A stretch of 64,000 nt of DNA from an uncultured Dorea sp. (GTDB taxonomy: Bacteria; Bacillota; Clostridia; Lachnospirales; Lachnospiraceae): positions 53,009 to 117,008 of the forward strand of contig NZ_CAKRAH010000002.1 in the NCBI RefSeq assembly GCF_934294775.1, given 5' to 3'. This document shows positions 49,943-58,208 of this stretch, one piece after another. Within the stretch, counting starts at the first letter, position 1. Each line of letters starts with the position of its first letter. A program made the translations under genes and the position numbers. The notes beneath the pieces are model-generated. The model was not told the origin of the DNA. It searched no databases and saw nothing but the letters and a program-made list of their open reading frames with translations.

Positions 49943-50935
49943 TTACACCCGATCGTGATTAATTTCCCGGTAAAATAACCGTGCAATCTCATCCTGATCA
50001 TCAGTCTGCCCCAGAATCCACATGAGTTTCGCAACGATAGATTCTGTAGTCATATCATCAGATTGCAGAATACCCTTATGATTACTGAACTTCTTGCCAA
50101 CCTGGTACACACCAAGATCACATCCCTCTTCCGGGACCTGTGTGGTTACCGCAATCGTCTTACCGGAATCAACCCATGAAAAAATTGCCTGTTCAAAGGA
50201 ATCATCGTATTCCGGGATTCCACCGATTCCAAATGTTTCCAGGATAATCGCATCATAGTGACCGCTTAAAAGATCGAAAATCTCAGCTTTTACTTCCGGT
50301 GTCAGCTTCAGAACGAAGACACGGTCATTGAGACTGTCGTAACTTTTTAAGTCTTCTGGTGCCGGGCGTGATTCCGTGTAGTAATGGATGATACGGCTGT
50401 CGCGGATAATTGCAAGTTCCGGGAAGTTCATGCTGTCAAAGGCATCAAAACTTCTGGTGCGCTGTTTGCGGCCGCGGGTTCCGGCAACAACCTTGCCATT
50501 GAAGACGATGCAGACATTGCAGGAAAGATCATCGGCTGCATACAGAATGCTTTGGAACAGATTAATTTTCGCATCAGTATAAGGATTGGCCATTGGCTTC
50601 TGGGAGCCGGTCAGAACAATTGGCTTCCTGCTATCCTGGATCAGATAGGAAAGCGCAGCAGCTGTGTATGCCATCGTATCTGTTCCGTGAAGGATAACAA
50701 ATCCATCGTAATTGTTATAGTTTTCCATAATCGCATCTCGGATCATCAGCCACTGACGGGGACGCATATTTGTACTGTCGATGTTCATGAGCTGGAGAAC
50801 CTCCAGATGGCAGATTTCCCTGATACCAGGCACACTGGCTGCCAGTTCCTCACCTGTTACAGCTGGCGTCAGTCCAAGATCCCCTTCTTTGGACGCAATG
50901 GTACCACCAGTTGCTATCATTAGTATGTTTTTCAT
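49943..50935 (-). CDS. ansA: L-asparaginase, type I (AnsA-like)
   Basis: A 330-residue cytoplasmic asparaginase. The first threonine motif is IATGGTIAS at about 7-15 and the second FVILHGTDTMAYTAAALSYL near 83-88, giving the two catalytic threonines plus the lysine in VLTGSQKPM. It hydrolyses asparagine to aspartate and ammonia. No signal peptide is present, which supports type I. GAGAGG precedes the ATG. A strong leftward promoter lies about 55 nt upstream. It is monocistronic. Confidence 0.92.
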   Translation of the reverse strand: MKNILMIATGGTIASKEGDLGLTPAVTGEELAASVPGIREICHLEVLQLMNIDSTNMRPRQWLMIRDAIMENYNNYDGFVILHGTDTMAYTAAALSYLIQDSRKPIVLTGSQKPMANPYTDAKINLFQSILYAADDLSCNVCIVFNGKVVAGTRGRKQRTRSFDAFDSMNFPELAIIRDSRIIHYYTESRPAPEDLKSYDSLNDRVFVLKLTPEVKAEIFDLLSGHYDAIILETFGIGGIPEYDDSFEQAIFSWVDSGKTIAVTTQVPEEGCDLGVYQVGKKFSNHKGILQSDDMTTESIVAKLMWILGQTDDQDEIARLFYREINHDRV

Positions 50936-50986
50936 GATCAGATACCTCTCAATATTATAAAAATTATAAAATAAAATCCTTTTATA

Positions 50987-51015
50987 AGATTAGCTGTGAT
51001 TCGGAGACATGTCAA
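50987..51015 (-). promoter_or_regulatory. Promoter of the asparaginase gene
   Basis: Leftward TTGACA (51015-51010), 17 nt, TAATCT (50992-50987), the same -10 as the cold-shock gene. Confidence 0.82.
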
Positions 51016-51067
51016 GAAAAAACAGGATTTTTAAATATTTTCAAATATATTTTCCATGCAGAATCTG

Positions 51068-51391
51068 TTAACGGACAGAGTCGGGATGATAGTAATGTTT
51101 TGCAGAATCTGGATTATGCTCACTGGAACCAGAATCAGAATTCTCTGGAGGTGGAACCAGAGGAAGAAAAGGATAAAGTTCTTCATAAGAATCCAGTTCA
51201 GCATCATTAAGAGGTGCAGATGGGATTAAACCGGTGCAATCCTGCGAAGACGCGGCACCTGCAAGGTAATCATAAGAATCAATGATTTCCTGATTGGTCA
51301 GAGATTCTGTGTTTTCCCTATAAATATTGGCAGAGTGGTTCACAGGCAGTTGTTTTGTTGAAATGTGTTTTTGATCGTGTTTTCTGTTCAT
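51068..51391 (-). CDS. Protein of unknown function with proline/serine-rich tail
   Basis: A 107-residue hydrophilic protein. The N-terminus is basic and histidine-rich (MNRKHDQKHISTKQLPVNHS), the middle has NQEIIDSYDYLAGAASSQDCTGLIPSAPLNDAELDSYEELYPFLP, and the end is proline- and serine-rich. No membrane segment or known motif is seen and it may be largely disordered. AAGGAG at a good distance from the ATG supports it as real. The 275-nt gap to the right has AT-rich promoter-like sequence only. Confidence 0.62.
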   Translation of the reverse strand: MNRKHDQKHISTKQLPVNHSANIYRENTESLTNQEIIDSYDYLAGAASSQDCTGLIPSAPLNDAELDSYEELYPFLPLVPPPENSDSGSSEHNPDSAKHYYHPDSVR

Positions 51392-51666
51392 AAATAAATC
51401 TCCTTCTGATTGTTAAAACATGAATTAGCAGCTACATTTGTTATAGTATGACATCAAAAAAAATTAAGGCATGTTTCTTTGGAAAAGAATAATAAAAACA
51501 TACTTTCCAGAATAGAATTGGTGGAAAAATTAGAAAATATACTGTATAATATTTCCTGTTGCGAAATATTAGAGCGTTAAAGCTAAAAAGAATATAGAAA
51601 AAGCAACGCCCGAAATAAAAACAAAAGAAAAATGAAATATAAAAAATATAAGAAGGAGAATACCAT

Positions 51667-52392
51667 ATGAGAGTAGAAATAGATACTCATACACATACCC
51701 TGGCAAGTGGACATGCTTACAATACCATCAATGAGATGGCGAAGACAGCAGCAGATAAAGGCTTGAAAGGGCTGGCAATTACAGAACATGCGCCACAGAT
51801 GCCTGGAACCTGTCATTTATTTTATTTTCAGAATCTGAGAGTTGTTCCAAGAAAAAGATACGGAATCGAACTTTTACTGGGAACAGAATTAAATATTATG
51901 AATGAAGATGGAGAGGTGGATCTTCCGGAAGAGACACTTAAGACGTTGGATATAGCGATTGCGAGTATGCACACACCATGTTTCAAAGGGGAAAGAACCG
52001 TGGAAAAGGTCACTGCAGCATATGAAAAAGTAATGGAACATCGATATGTGGATATCATCGGTCATCCGGATGATGGAAGATTTCCGGTTGATATGGAACG
52101 TCTGGTGAGCCAGGCAAAAAAGACGGGAACTTTATTAGAGGTGAACAATTCCTCCCTGCGTCCGGACGGATTCCGTGAGAACACAAGGGAGAACTGTCTG
52201 AGAATGATAAAAGAATGCAAAAAACAGGGAGCAATGATTGTTCTTGGCAGTGATTCACATGTAGATGTGGATATTGCAGAATATCCATATGCAGAAGAAG
52301 TTTTGAAGAAAGCAGATTTTCCAGAAGAGCTGATTGCCAATCTTTCACTGGAAAAATTGAAAGCTTCTTTAAAACACAATAAAAAACTATAG
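51667..52392 (+). CDS. PHP-domain phosphatase/phosphoesterase (YcdX-like)
   Basis: A 241-residue PHP hydrolase with a trinuclear metal site. Metal ligands are visible in EIDTHTHTLASGHAY (residues 5-16), ITEHAPQMPG near 38, ELN near 73, SMHTP near 103, IGHPDDGRFP near 133 and GSDSHVDVDIAEY near 199. It resembles YcdX-type phosphatases; PHP histidinol-phosphatases are related but usually longer. AAGGAG precedes the ATG. It is followed after 63 nt by the YerC regulator gene. Confidence 0.88.
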   Translation: MRVEIDTHTHTLASGHAYNTINEMAKTAADKGLKGLAITEHAPQMPGTCHLFYFQNLRVVPRKRYGIELLLGTELNIMNEDGEVDLPEETLKTLDIAIASMHTPCFKGERTVEKVTAAYEKVMEHRYVDIIGHPDDGRFPVDMERLVSQAKKTGTLLEVNNSSLRPDGFRENTRENCLRMIKECKKQGAMIVLGSDSHVDVDIAEYPYAEEVLKKADFPEELIANLSLEKLKASLKHNKKL

Positions 52393-52455
52393 ACTTTATG
52401 AATTTAGTGTGTTAAAATGTAACGGTAATGAATCTGCTACAAAGGAGATATTAAT

Positions 52456-52761
52456 ATGAGTAAAAAAATCAGGACAGAAGCGGTTGACTATCTTTTTCAA
52501 GCCATTTTAAGCCTGGAGAATAAAGAAGAGTGTTATACATTTTTTGAAGACATCTGTACAATCAATGAATTACTTTCCTTATCACAGCGCTTCGAGGTTG
52601 CAAAGATGTTAAGAGAACATAAGACATATCTTGAGATTGCAGAGAAGACAGGAGCTTCTACAGCAACAATCAGCAGGGTAAACCGTTCCCTGAACTATGG
52701 AAATGATGGATATGATATGGTCTTTGAAAGAATTGGACTTGGGGAAGCCAAAGACGAATAA
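52456..52761 (+). CDS. TrpR-like regulator, YerC/YecD family
   Basis: A 101-residue DNA-binding protein. EECYTFFEDICTINELLSLSQRFEVAKMLREHKTYLEIAEKTGASTATISRVNRSLNYGNDGY is the TrpR-type helix-turn-helix with the typical ending of this family. YerC relatives have been proposed to control histidine genes; a hisC copy is elsewhere in this window, but no shared operator is identified here. AAAGGAG precedes the ATG. A perfect 15-bp terminator stem follows after 84 nt. Confidence 0.9.
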   Translation: MSKKIRTEAVDYLFQAILSLENKEECYTFFEDICTINELLSLSQRFEVAKMLREHKTYLEIAEKTGASTATISRVNRSLNYGNDGYDMVFERIGLGEAKDE

Positions 52762-52844
52762 GCAGAATAAGATGTGGAAGAATACCATAATTGTAAAGAG
52801 TTATTATAAAAAATGATAACTACATTTTAAGATGTATGGTAATG

Positions 52845-52886
52845 AAAATGCCAGAACTACTTTTATAAATAGTTCTGGCATTTTTT
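52845..52886. terminator. Bidirectional terminator after the YerC gene
   Basis: AAAATGCCAGAACTA (52845-52859) pairs perfectly with TAGTTCTGGCATTTT (52870-52884), with Ts after and As before, serving both convergent genes. Confidence 0.92.
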
Positions 52887-52947
52887 ATCATGCCAAAGCA
52901 TGCAAGAGAAGTTGCCGGTTTCTGATCATGCAGATGGCAGCTTCTCT
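52887..52947 (-). repeat. Dispersed structured element, copy E
   Basis: Minus sense: AGAGAAGCTGCC (52947-52936) pairs with GGCAACTTCTCT (52916-52905) around a 19-nt loop, then TTGCATGC-TTTG-GCATG, a 5-bp hairpin, then ATAAAAA and the terminator. It is downstream of the DUF1836 gene in the same direction, in the order seen for copies B and C. Confidence 0.78.
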
Positions 52948-52976
52948 ATAGCTGTTCGTAAAGAACTTTCGCCGTA

Positions 52977-53594
52977 TTATTTTTTATCAGCCGGTTCCGG
53001 ATGCAATAGATCCGGAAAATTATCCAGAAGCTTTTCGACAATCTGTTTCTTAACATAGATATCAAAACTCAGATTACAGATAAATGCAAATAACTGGAGT
53101 GAATCACGATCCTCTTCAGGAACATCTTCAAAGCTTTTTTTGGAAGCATTATAAGAACGGATAATTTCTTTTGAAAATTCAGGAATCCGGGACTTTTCAA
53201 GTTCACATACTTCCTTATAGATAGCAGTAATGTCAAAATCCTGGTCTGAAGAGAAATATTTTTCCGTAAGTGGTTTAAGCAATGTTTCGATATCCTTAAT
53301 GGAAAGGAAGTTTTTAAAATAGTAGATGAAAATCATCACTAATAAATGTTCTTTTGAATACTTCTTTTTCACCGGCGGTGGAAGCAGGTTATTCTTGGCA
53401 TAGTTATTGATCATGGTCTTGGTGAGAATCTTATCATCTGCATGACGTTTGCTGGAAGCCAGTTCTTTTTCCATAAAGGTTGTGACCTGATCCATGTATA
53501 AATCTATATTCGGAATATCATCCGGTCTCACGTAATCAATTCGTGAGATGCTTGATAAAATGCTGTTCAGCATATCTTTTGTATCAATTGTCAT
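52977..53594 (-). CDS. DUF1836 protein
   Basis: A 205-residue protein of the DUF1836 family. The central region LTKTMINNYAKNNLLPPPVKKKYSKEHLLVMIFIYYFKNFLSIKDIETLLKPL resembles a MerR-like winged helix, so it may bind DNA; the family role is unknown. The start is ATG 53594 with GAGGTG upstream. Its promoter contains a perfect 21-bp palindrome between -35 and -10, compatible with self-repression. The transcript probably ends at element copy E. Confidence 0.87.
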   Translation of the reverse strand: MTIDTKDMLNSILSSISRIDYVRPDDIPNIDLYMDQVTTFMEKELASSKRHADDKILTKTMINNYAKNNLLPPPVKKKYSKEHLLVMIFIYYFKNFLSIKDIETLLKPLTEKYFSSDQDFDITAIYKEVCELEKSRIPEFSKEIIRSYNASKKSFEDVPEEDRDSLQLFAFICNLSFDIYVKKQIVEKLLDNFPDLLHPEPADKK

Positions 53595-53616
53595 TTTTTA
53601 TCACCTCAATGTAATT

Positions 53617-53645
53617 ATTATATAGTTTTAAAAACTATATAGCAA
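53617..53645 (-). promoter_or_regulatory. DUF1836 promoter with 21-bp palindrome in the spacer
   Basis: Leftward TTGCTA (53645-53640), 17 nt, TATAAT (53622-53617). The spacer region 53620-53640 is the perfect palindrome ATATAGTTTT-A-AAAACTATAT, spanning exactly from -10 to -35. The rest of the 310-nt gap to 53905 contains the marR promoter and leader. Confidence 0.75.
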
Positions 53646-53789
53646 GCGTTTTTTGACGACATAAAAGATAAAATGTCGGAAAAGATGCAGGTATTTTTTA
53701 TTGAAAATCCCGTACGATACAGTAGTGGGTATGGATTGCGCCAATTTGGAATTCGTAACCAGGAATTGTAAGCATAAATAAAAAAGGTA

Positions 53790-53817
53790 TTGACAATAAA
53801 AAAAGAAATGTTAAAAT
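53790..53817 (+). promoter_or_regulatory. marR promoter
   Basis: TTGACA (53790-53795), 16 nt, TAAAAT (53812-53817). Transcription would start near 53824, leaving a leader of about 80 nt. Confidence 0.75.
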
Positions 53818-53835
53818 ATGTTCGATGGCAAACAA

Positions 53836-53847
53836 TTCATATATGAA
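53836..53847. promoter_or_regulatory. Palindromic candidate MarR operator
   Basis: TTCATATATGAA is a perfect 12-bp palindrome about 12-23 nt after the expected start point. Three AACAATY repeats (near 53831, 53846 and 53860) surround it. Confidence 0.45.
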
Positions 53848-53905
53848 CAATTCGGTGCTGAACAATCTGAGTCGGCATATATTTGAAAAGAGAAAGGATG
53901 GTAGT

Positions 53906-54358
53906 GTGGAAGAAAAGGGAAGAAAGATCGGGCCGGAGATACATTGTACAGACCTGAAGCTTTCAAGAAATCTGTCTGCGCATGTAAGAAAATCCGGGAT
54001 TGATGAAGTGACGATGATGCATGGCTGGATCATCCGGTATCTTTATGAGAACCAGGACCGGGACATTTTTCAAAAAGACATCGAGCAGCAATTTTCCGTG
54101 GGCAGATCAACCGTTACGAATCTGATCCAGTTAATGGAAAAGAAAGGATTTGTAAGACGTGAGTCGGTAAAACAGGATGCCAGGTTGAAAAAGGTGCTCC
54201 TGACAGAAAAAGGAATTGAAAGCCAGGAGGCTTTTGAAGATGTCGTAGAGCATATCGAAGCGGAATTATCAGAAAATATAGAAAAAGAAGATCTTCATAC
54301 ATTTTATAAAGTGCTGGACCAGATCAGGGCAAATGCAAAGAAGTATGAAATAAAATAA
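53906..54358 (+). CDS. MarR-family transcriptional regulator
   Basis: A 150-residue regulator. The winged helix is IFQKDIEQQFSVGRSTVTNLIQLMEKKGFVRRESVKQDARLKKVLLTEKG (about 52-101), with dimer helices on both sides (KLSRNLSAHVRKSG at the start). I choose GTG 53906 because AAAGGA lies 7 nt upstream and the predicted transcript starts near 53824. An ATG at 53825 would be leaderless and would add 27 residues containing the palindromic site. It lies 51 nt before the ABC exporter genes and probably controls them. Confidence 0.85.
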   Translation: MEEKGRKIGPEIHCTDLKLSRNLSAHVRKSGIDEVTMMHGWIIRYLYENQDRDIFQKDIEQQFSVGRSTVTNLIQLMEKKGFVRRESVKQDARLKKVLLTEKGIESQEAFEDVVEHIEAELSENIEKEDLHTFYKVLDQIRANAKKYEIK

Positions 54359-54409
54359 TGAAGATAATATAATAAGCGAAAAACAACAAAAAAGAAAGGG
54401 AAAAATGCA

Positions 54410-56158
54410 ATGATCAAGACATTAGCAAAACAGATCAAAGAATTCAAAGCAGCATCCATTGCAACCCCGCTTTTTATGATCCTTGAGGTATTGATGGAGA
54501 TGATCATTCCATTTCTGATGGCGTCGATCATCGATGAAGGAGTCAATGCAGGGGATATCCATCACATTTACAAAGTCGGCGGAATCATGGTCGTAGCTGC
54601 GGCTATCGGGTTATTTGCCGGTATGATGGGCGGAAGATATGGAGCAAAAGCATCTGCAGGATTTGCAAGGAACTTACGAGAAGCCATGTTCAATAATATC
54701 CAGACATTTTCATTCTCGAACATCGATAAGTTCAGCACTGCAGGACTTGTCACAAGAATGACCACAGATGTAACCAATATACAGAATGCATACCAGATGA
54801 TCCTGCGTATGTTTACCAGAGCACCTGCCAGCATGATCTGCGCCATGGTTATGGCATTTACGATCAATGCAAAACTTGCGAGTGTTTACCTGGCGGCAGT
54901 TATCATTCTTGGCTTCTTACTGTTCCTGATCATGAGCCATGCGACAAAGTATTTCCAGCAGGCATTTCCAAAGTATGATGACCTGAATGAGTCTGTACAG
55001 GAAAATGTATCAGCAATCCGTGTGGTAAAGGCATATGTAAGAGAAGAGCAGGAGACTTCTAAGTTAAAGAAGGCTAGTGAAAATATTTATAACATTTTCG
55101 TAAAAGCAGAAAATAATCTGGTATTTAATGCACCACTTATGCAGACAGCAGTATATACCTGTATCCTGTTAGTCAGCTGGCTGGGTGCGAAGATGATCGC
55201 CAGTGATTCACTGACAACCGGTGAACTGATGAGTCTTCTTACATATTGTATGAACATACTGATGAGTCTGATGATGCTGTCGATGGTATTTGTAATGATC
55301 ACAATGAGTATTGCAAGTGCGAGACGTATAACAGAAGTGTTAAATGAGACCAGCGATCTTCAGAATCCAGAGCAGCCGGTTATGGAAGTAAAAGATGGAA
55401 GTATTGAATTTCGTCACGTAGACTTTGCATATAAAAAAGACAGTGAAGAGCCTGTGCTGGAAGATATTAATCTGCAGATCCATTCCGGTGAGACAATCGG
55501 AATCATCGGAGGAACCGGAAGCGCCAAGACCAGTCTTGTCAACCTGATCAGCCGTCTGTATGATGTGACAAAAGGTGAAGTACAGGTAGGCGGAAAGAAT
55601 GTAAAAGACTACGATATGGAAATGCTCCGTAACCAGGTATCGGTGGTACTGCAGAATAATGTACTGTTCTCAGGAACGATATTAGATAACCTGCGCTGGG
55701 GAGATAAGAATGCGACAGAAGAAGAATGCAGACGTGCATGTGAACTTGCGTGTGCAGATGAATTCATCGAGCGTTTCCCGAAAAAATATGAGACGTATAT
55801 CGAACAGGGCGGAAGCAACGTATCCGGAGGTCAGAAGCAGAGACTTTGTATCGCAAGAGCGCTGCTTAAAAAGCCAAAGGTATTGATCCTTGATGACAGT
55901 ACCAGTGCCGTAGATACAGCGACAGATGCGAAGATCCGGAGAGCATTCCGTGAGGAGATACCGGATACGACAAAGCTTATTATCGCACAGAGAATTTCCA
56001 GTGTACAGGATGCAGACCGCATCATTGTTATGGAAGATGGTAAGGTCAATGGATTCGGTACACATGAAGAATTATTGAAGCATAACGACATATACCGTGA
56101 AGTCTATGAATCACAGACGAGCGGTGGTGGAGATTTTGATGAAAAGGAGGGTGAATAA
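54410..56158 (+). CDS. Heterodimeric ABC exporter, degenerate-site half
   Basis: A 582-residue fused permease/ATPase with six membrane helices in residues 15-300. Its ATPase has Walker A GGTGSAKTSLV (Ala in the usual GSGKS position), signature NVSGGQKQRLC (intact), Walker B LILDDSTSAVD with Asp for the catalytic Glu, and switch IIAQRISSV with Gln for His. This is the inactive-site subunit seen in BmrC/LmrC/TM287-type multidrug exporters. It is 51 nt after marR and its stop is 1 nt from the partner start. Confidence 0.93.
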   Translation: MIKTLAKQIKEFKAASIATPLFMILEVLMEMIIPFLMASIIDEGVNAGDIHHIYKVGGIMVVAAAIGLFAGMMGGRYGAKASAGFARNLREAMFNNIQTFSFSNIDKFSTAGLVTRMTTDVTNIQNAYQMILRMFTRAPASMICAMVMAFTINAKLASVYLAAVIILGFLLFLIMSHATKYFQQAFPKYDDLNESVQENVSAIRVVKAYVREEQETSKLKKASENIYNIFVKAENNLVFNAPLMQTAVYTCILLVSWLGAKMIASDSLTTGELMSLLTYCMNILMSLMMLSMVFVMITMSIASARRITEVLNETSDLQNPEQPVMEVKDGSIEFRHVDFAYKKDSEEPVLEDINLQIHSGETIGIIGGTGSAKTSLVNLISRLYDVTKGEVQVGGKNVKDYDMEMLRNQVSVVLQNNVLFSGTILDNLRWGDKNATEEECRRACELACADEFIERFPKKYETYIEQGGSNVSGGQKQRLCIARALLKKPKVLILDDSTSAVDTATDAKIRRAFREEIPDTTKLIIAQRISSVQDADRIIVMEDGKVNGFGTHEELLKHNDIYREVYESQTSGGGDFDEKEGE

Positions 56159-56159
56159 G

Positions 56160-58061
56160 ATGCCGGGACCGAATAGAGCGCCGCGGGGAATGAAACCACA
56201 GGTAAAAAATCCGGGTGAATTATTCCTCCGCCTTATGAAATATGTATTAAAGGACTATAAGTTCCATTGCATCAGTGTTGTGATACTGATCGTCATCAGT
56301 GTACTTTGTAACGTACAGGGAACGATGTTCATGAAGAACCTGATCGATGAATATATCACGCCATTTCTGTTATCAGATAATCCGAATTTTACGCCGCTTG
56401 CACATGCAATCGGCAAAGTGGCTGCGTTCTATGCAATTGGTGTTGCAGCAACGTTTGGATATAACCGTCTGATGGTAAATGTAACACAGGGTACACTTCG
56501 TAACTTGAGAAATGATTTGTTCTCACATATGGAAAAGCTTCCTGTTAAATATTTTGATACACATGCACATGGGGATATCATGTCGGTATACACCAATGAT
56601 ATCGATACATTGAGACAGATGATCAGCCAGAGTATGCCGCAGCTTTTAAACAGTGGGATTACGATCATCAGTGTATTTATCAGCATGCTGATCTTAAGTA
56701 TCCCACTTACGGTTGTGACGATGATCATGGTTGGAATCATGGTATTCTGTTCGAAAAAATCAGCAGGCCAGAGTGGTGCATACTTTGCAAAGCAGCAGAA
56801 AGATCTCGGAACGGTCAATGGATATATTGAGGAAATGATGAATGGCCAGAAAGTCGTAAAAGTCTTCTGCCATGAAGAAGAAAATATACAGGATTTTAAG
56901 AAATTAAACGATGAATTATATGTAAGTGCAGACAGAGCCAATACATTTGCCAACTTTTTAGGACCGATCAATGCGCAGATTGGAAATATCAGTTATGTAA
57001 TCTGTGCGATTGTCGGAGGTGTGCTTGCGCTTGGCAAAGTGGGGGGATTCACACTTGGAGGACTGGCAAGTTTCCTGACATTTAACAAAAGTTTCAGTAT
57101 GCCGATCAACCAGATCAGTATGCAGATGAATGCAATCGTTATGGCGATGGCAGGTGCTGACAGAATCTTCCGTCTGATGGATGAAAAAGAAGAATTGGAT
57201 GAAGGATATGTGACACTGGTCAATGCAAAGGAAAAGGACGGCGAACTGACCGAGTGCGAGGAACGAACCGACCGCTGGGCATGGAAACATGTACATCAAA
57301 ATGACGGAAGCGTAGATTACGTGGAAGTAAAAGGTGAAGTTGTATTCAACGGAGTGGATTTTGGTTACAATGATGAAAAGATCGTGCTTCACGATATCAA
57401 ATTGTACGCAAAACCGGGACAGAAGATTGCATTTGTAGGTTCAACCGGAGCAGGTAAGACGACGATTACGAATCTGATCAACCGCTTTTATGATATCCAG
57501 GATGGAAAAATCCGTTATGACGGAATCAACATCAATAAGATTAAAAAGGCTGATCTCAGGCGTTCGCTTGGTATTGTACTGCAGGATACACATCTGTTCA
57601 CCGGAACGGTGCGTGACAATATCAGATTCGGGAAACTGGATGCGACCGATGAAGAGATTGTGGCAGCTGCAAAGCTTGCTAATGCCGACAGCTTCATTCG
57701 CAGACTTCCGAATGGTTATGATACGATGCTGACGGGAGATGGAGCGAACCTAAGTCAGGGACAGAGACAGCTTCTTGCGATAGCAAGAGCAGCAATTGCT
57801 GATCCGCCGGTATTGATCCTGGATGAGGCGACCAGCTCGATTGATACGAGAACAGAGCGTATTGTACAGGATGGCATGGATAAGCTGATGCATGGAAGAA
57901 CCACTTTTGTCATTGCCCACAGACTGTCTACGGTACGTAATTCCGACTGTATCATGGTACTGGAACAGGGACGGATCATTGAGCGTGGAACACACGATGA
58001 ACTGATCGAAGAAAAGGGAAGATATTATCAATTGTATACTGGAAATGCAATTAGCGCGTAA
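56160..58061 (+). CDS. Heterodimeric ABC exporter, catalytic-site half
   Basis: A 633-residue partner subunit. An N-terminal tail (MPGPNRAPRGMKPQVKNPGELFLRLM) precedes six membrane helices. Walker A GSTGAGKTTITNL near 426, Walker B LILDEATSSID and switch VIAHRLSTV are intact, whereas its own signature is LSQGQRQLL. Paired with the intact VSGGQ of the other half it makes the single consensus ATP site of an asymmetric exporter. A roughly 50-residue insertion precedes the ATPase (about 345-395). AGGAGG precedes ATG 56160; 56097 is rejected since it lies deep in the previous gene. Confidence 0.92.
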   Translation: MPGPNRAPRGMKPQVKNPGELFLRLMKYVLKDYKFHCISVVILIVISVLCNVQGTMFMKNLIDEYITPFLLSDNPNFTPLAHAIGKVAAFYAIGVAATFGYNRLMVNVTQGTLRNLRNDLFSHMEKLPVKYFDTHAHGDIMSVYTNDIDTLRQMISQSMPQLLNSGITIISVFISMLILSIPLTVVTMIMVGIMVFCSKKSAGQSGAYFAKQQKDLGTVNGYIEEMMNGQKVVKVFCHEEENIQDFKKLNDELYVSADRANTFANFLGPINAQIGNISYVICAIVGGVLALGKVGGFTLGGLASFLTFNKSFSMPINQISMQMNAIVMAMAGADRIFRLMDEKEELDEGYVTLVNAKEKDGELTECEERTDRWAWKHVHQNDGSVDYVEVKGEVVFNGVDFGYNDEKIVLHDIKLYAKPGQKIAFVGSTGAGKTTITNLINRFYDIQDGKIRYDGININKIKKADLRRSLGIVLQDTHLFTGTVRDNIRFGKLDATDEEIVAAAKLANADSFIRRLPNGYDTMLTGDGANLSQGQRQLLAIARAAIADPPVLILDEATSSIDTRTERIVQDGMDKLMHGRTTFVIAHRLSTVRNSDCIMVLEQGRIIERGTHDELIEEKGRYYQLYTGNAISA

Positions 58062-58065
58062 AGAT

Positions 58066-58135
58066 AAAAAGGGGACGGGGTTTTTTTAAAAATACCCCGT
58101 CCCCTTTTTAAAATGCCCTGTCCCTTTTTGCAGAT
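58066..58135. terminator. GC-rich bidirectional terminator with a third partial arm
   Basis: AAAAAGGGGACGGGGT (58066-58081) pairs perfectly over 16 bp with ACCCCGTCCCCTTTTT (58094-58109). A second near-copy of the 3' arm, GCCCTGTCCCTTTTT, follows at 58115-58129 and could pair with the same 5' arm. Confidence 0.85.
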
Positions 58136-58146
58136 GAAAATGCTTC

Positions 58147-58175
58147 TTGCAGAACAAGGGCAAAGCAATTATAAT
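58147..58175 (+). promoter_or_regulatory. Promoter for the DUF3783 gene
   Basis: TTGCAG (58147-58152), 17 nt, TATAAT (58170-58175), about 30 nt before the start codon. Confidence 0.65.
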
Positions 58176-58208
58176 GGAAACAGACATTCGAAAAGGGGAA
58201 GAATGCAT

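Noticed and set aside
50384..50923. A 179-codon open frame opposite the asparaginase gene
   Set aside because: Antisense shadow of a clearly conserved asparaginase, without a ribosome binding site or recognisable domain.
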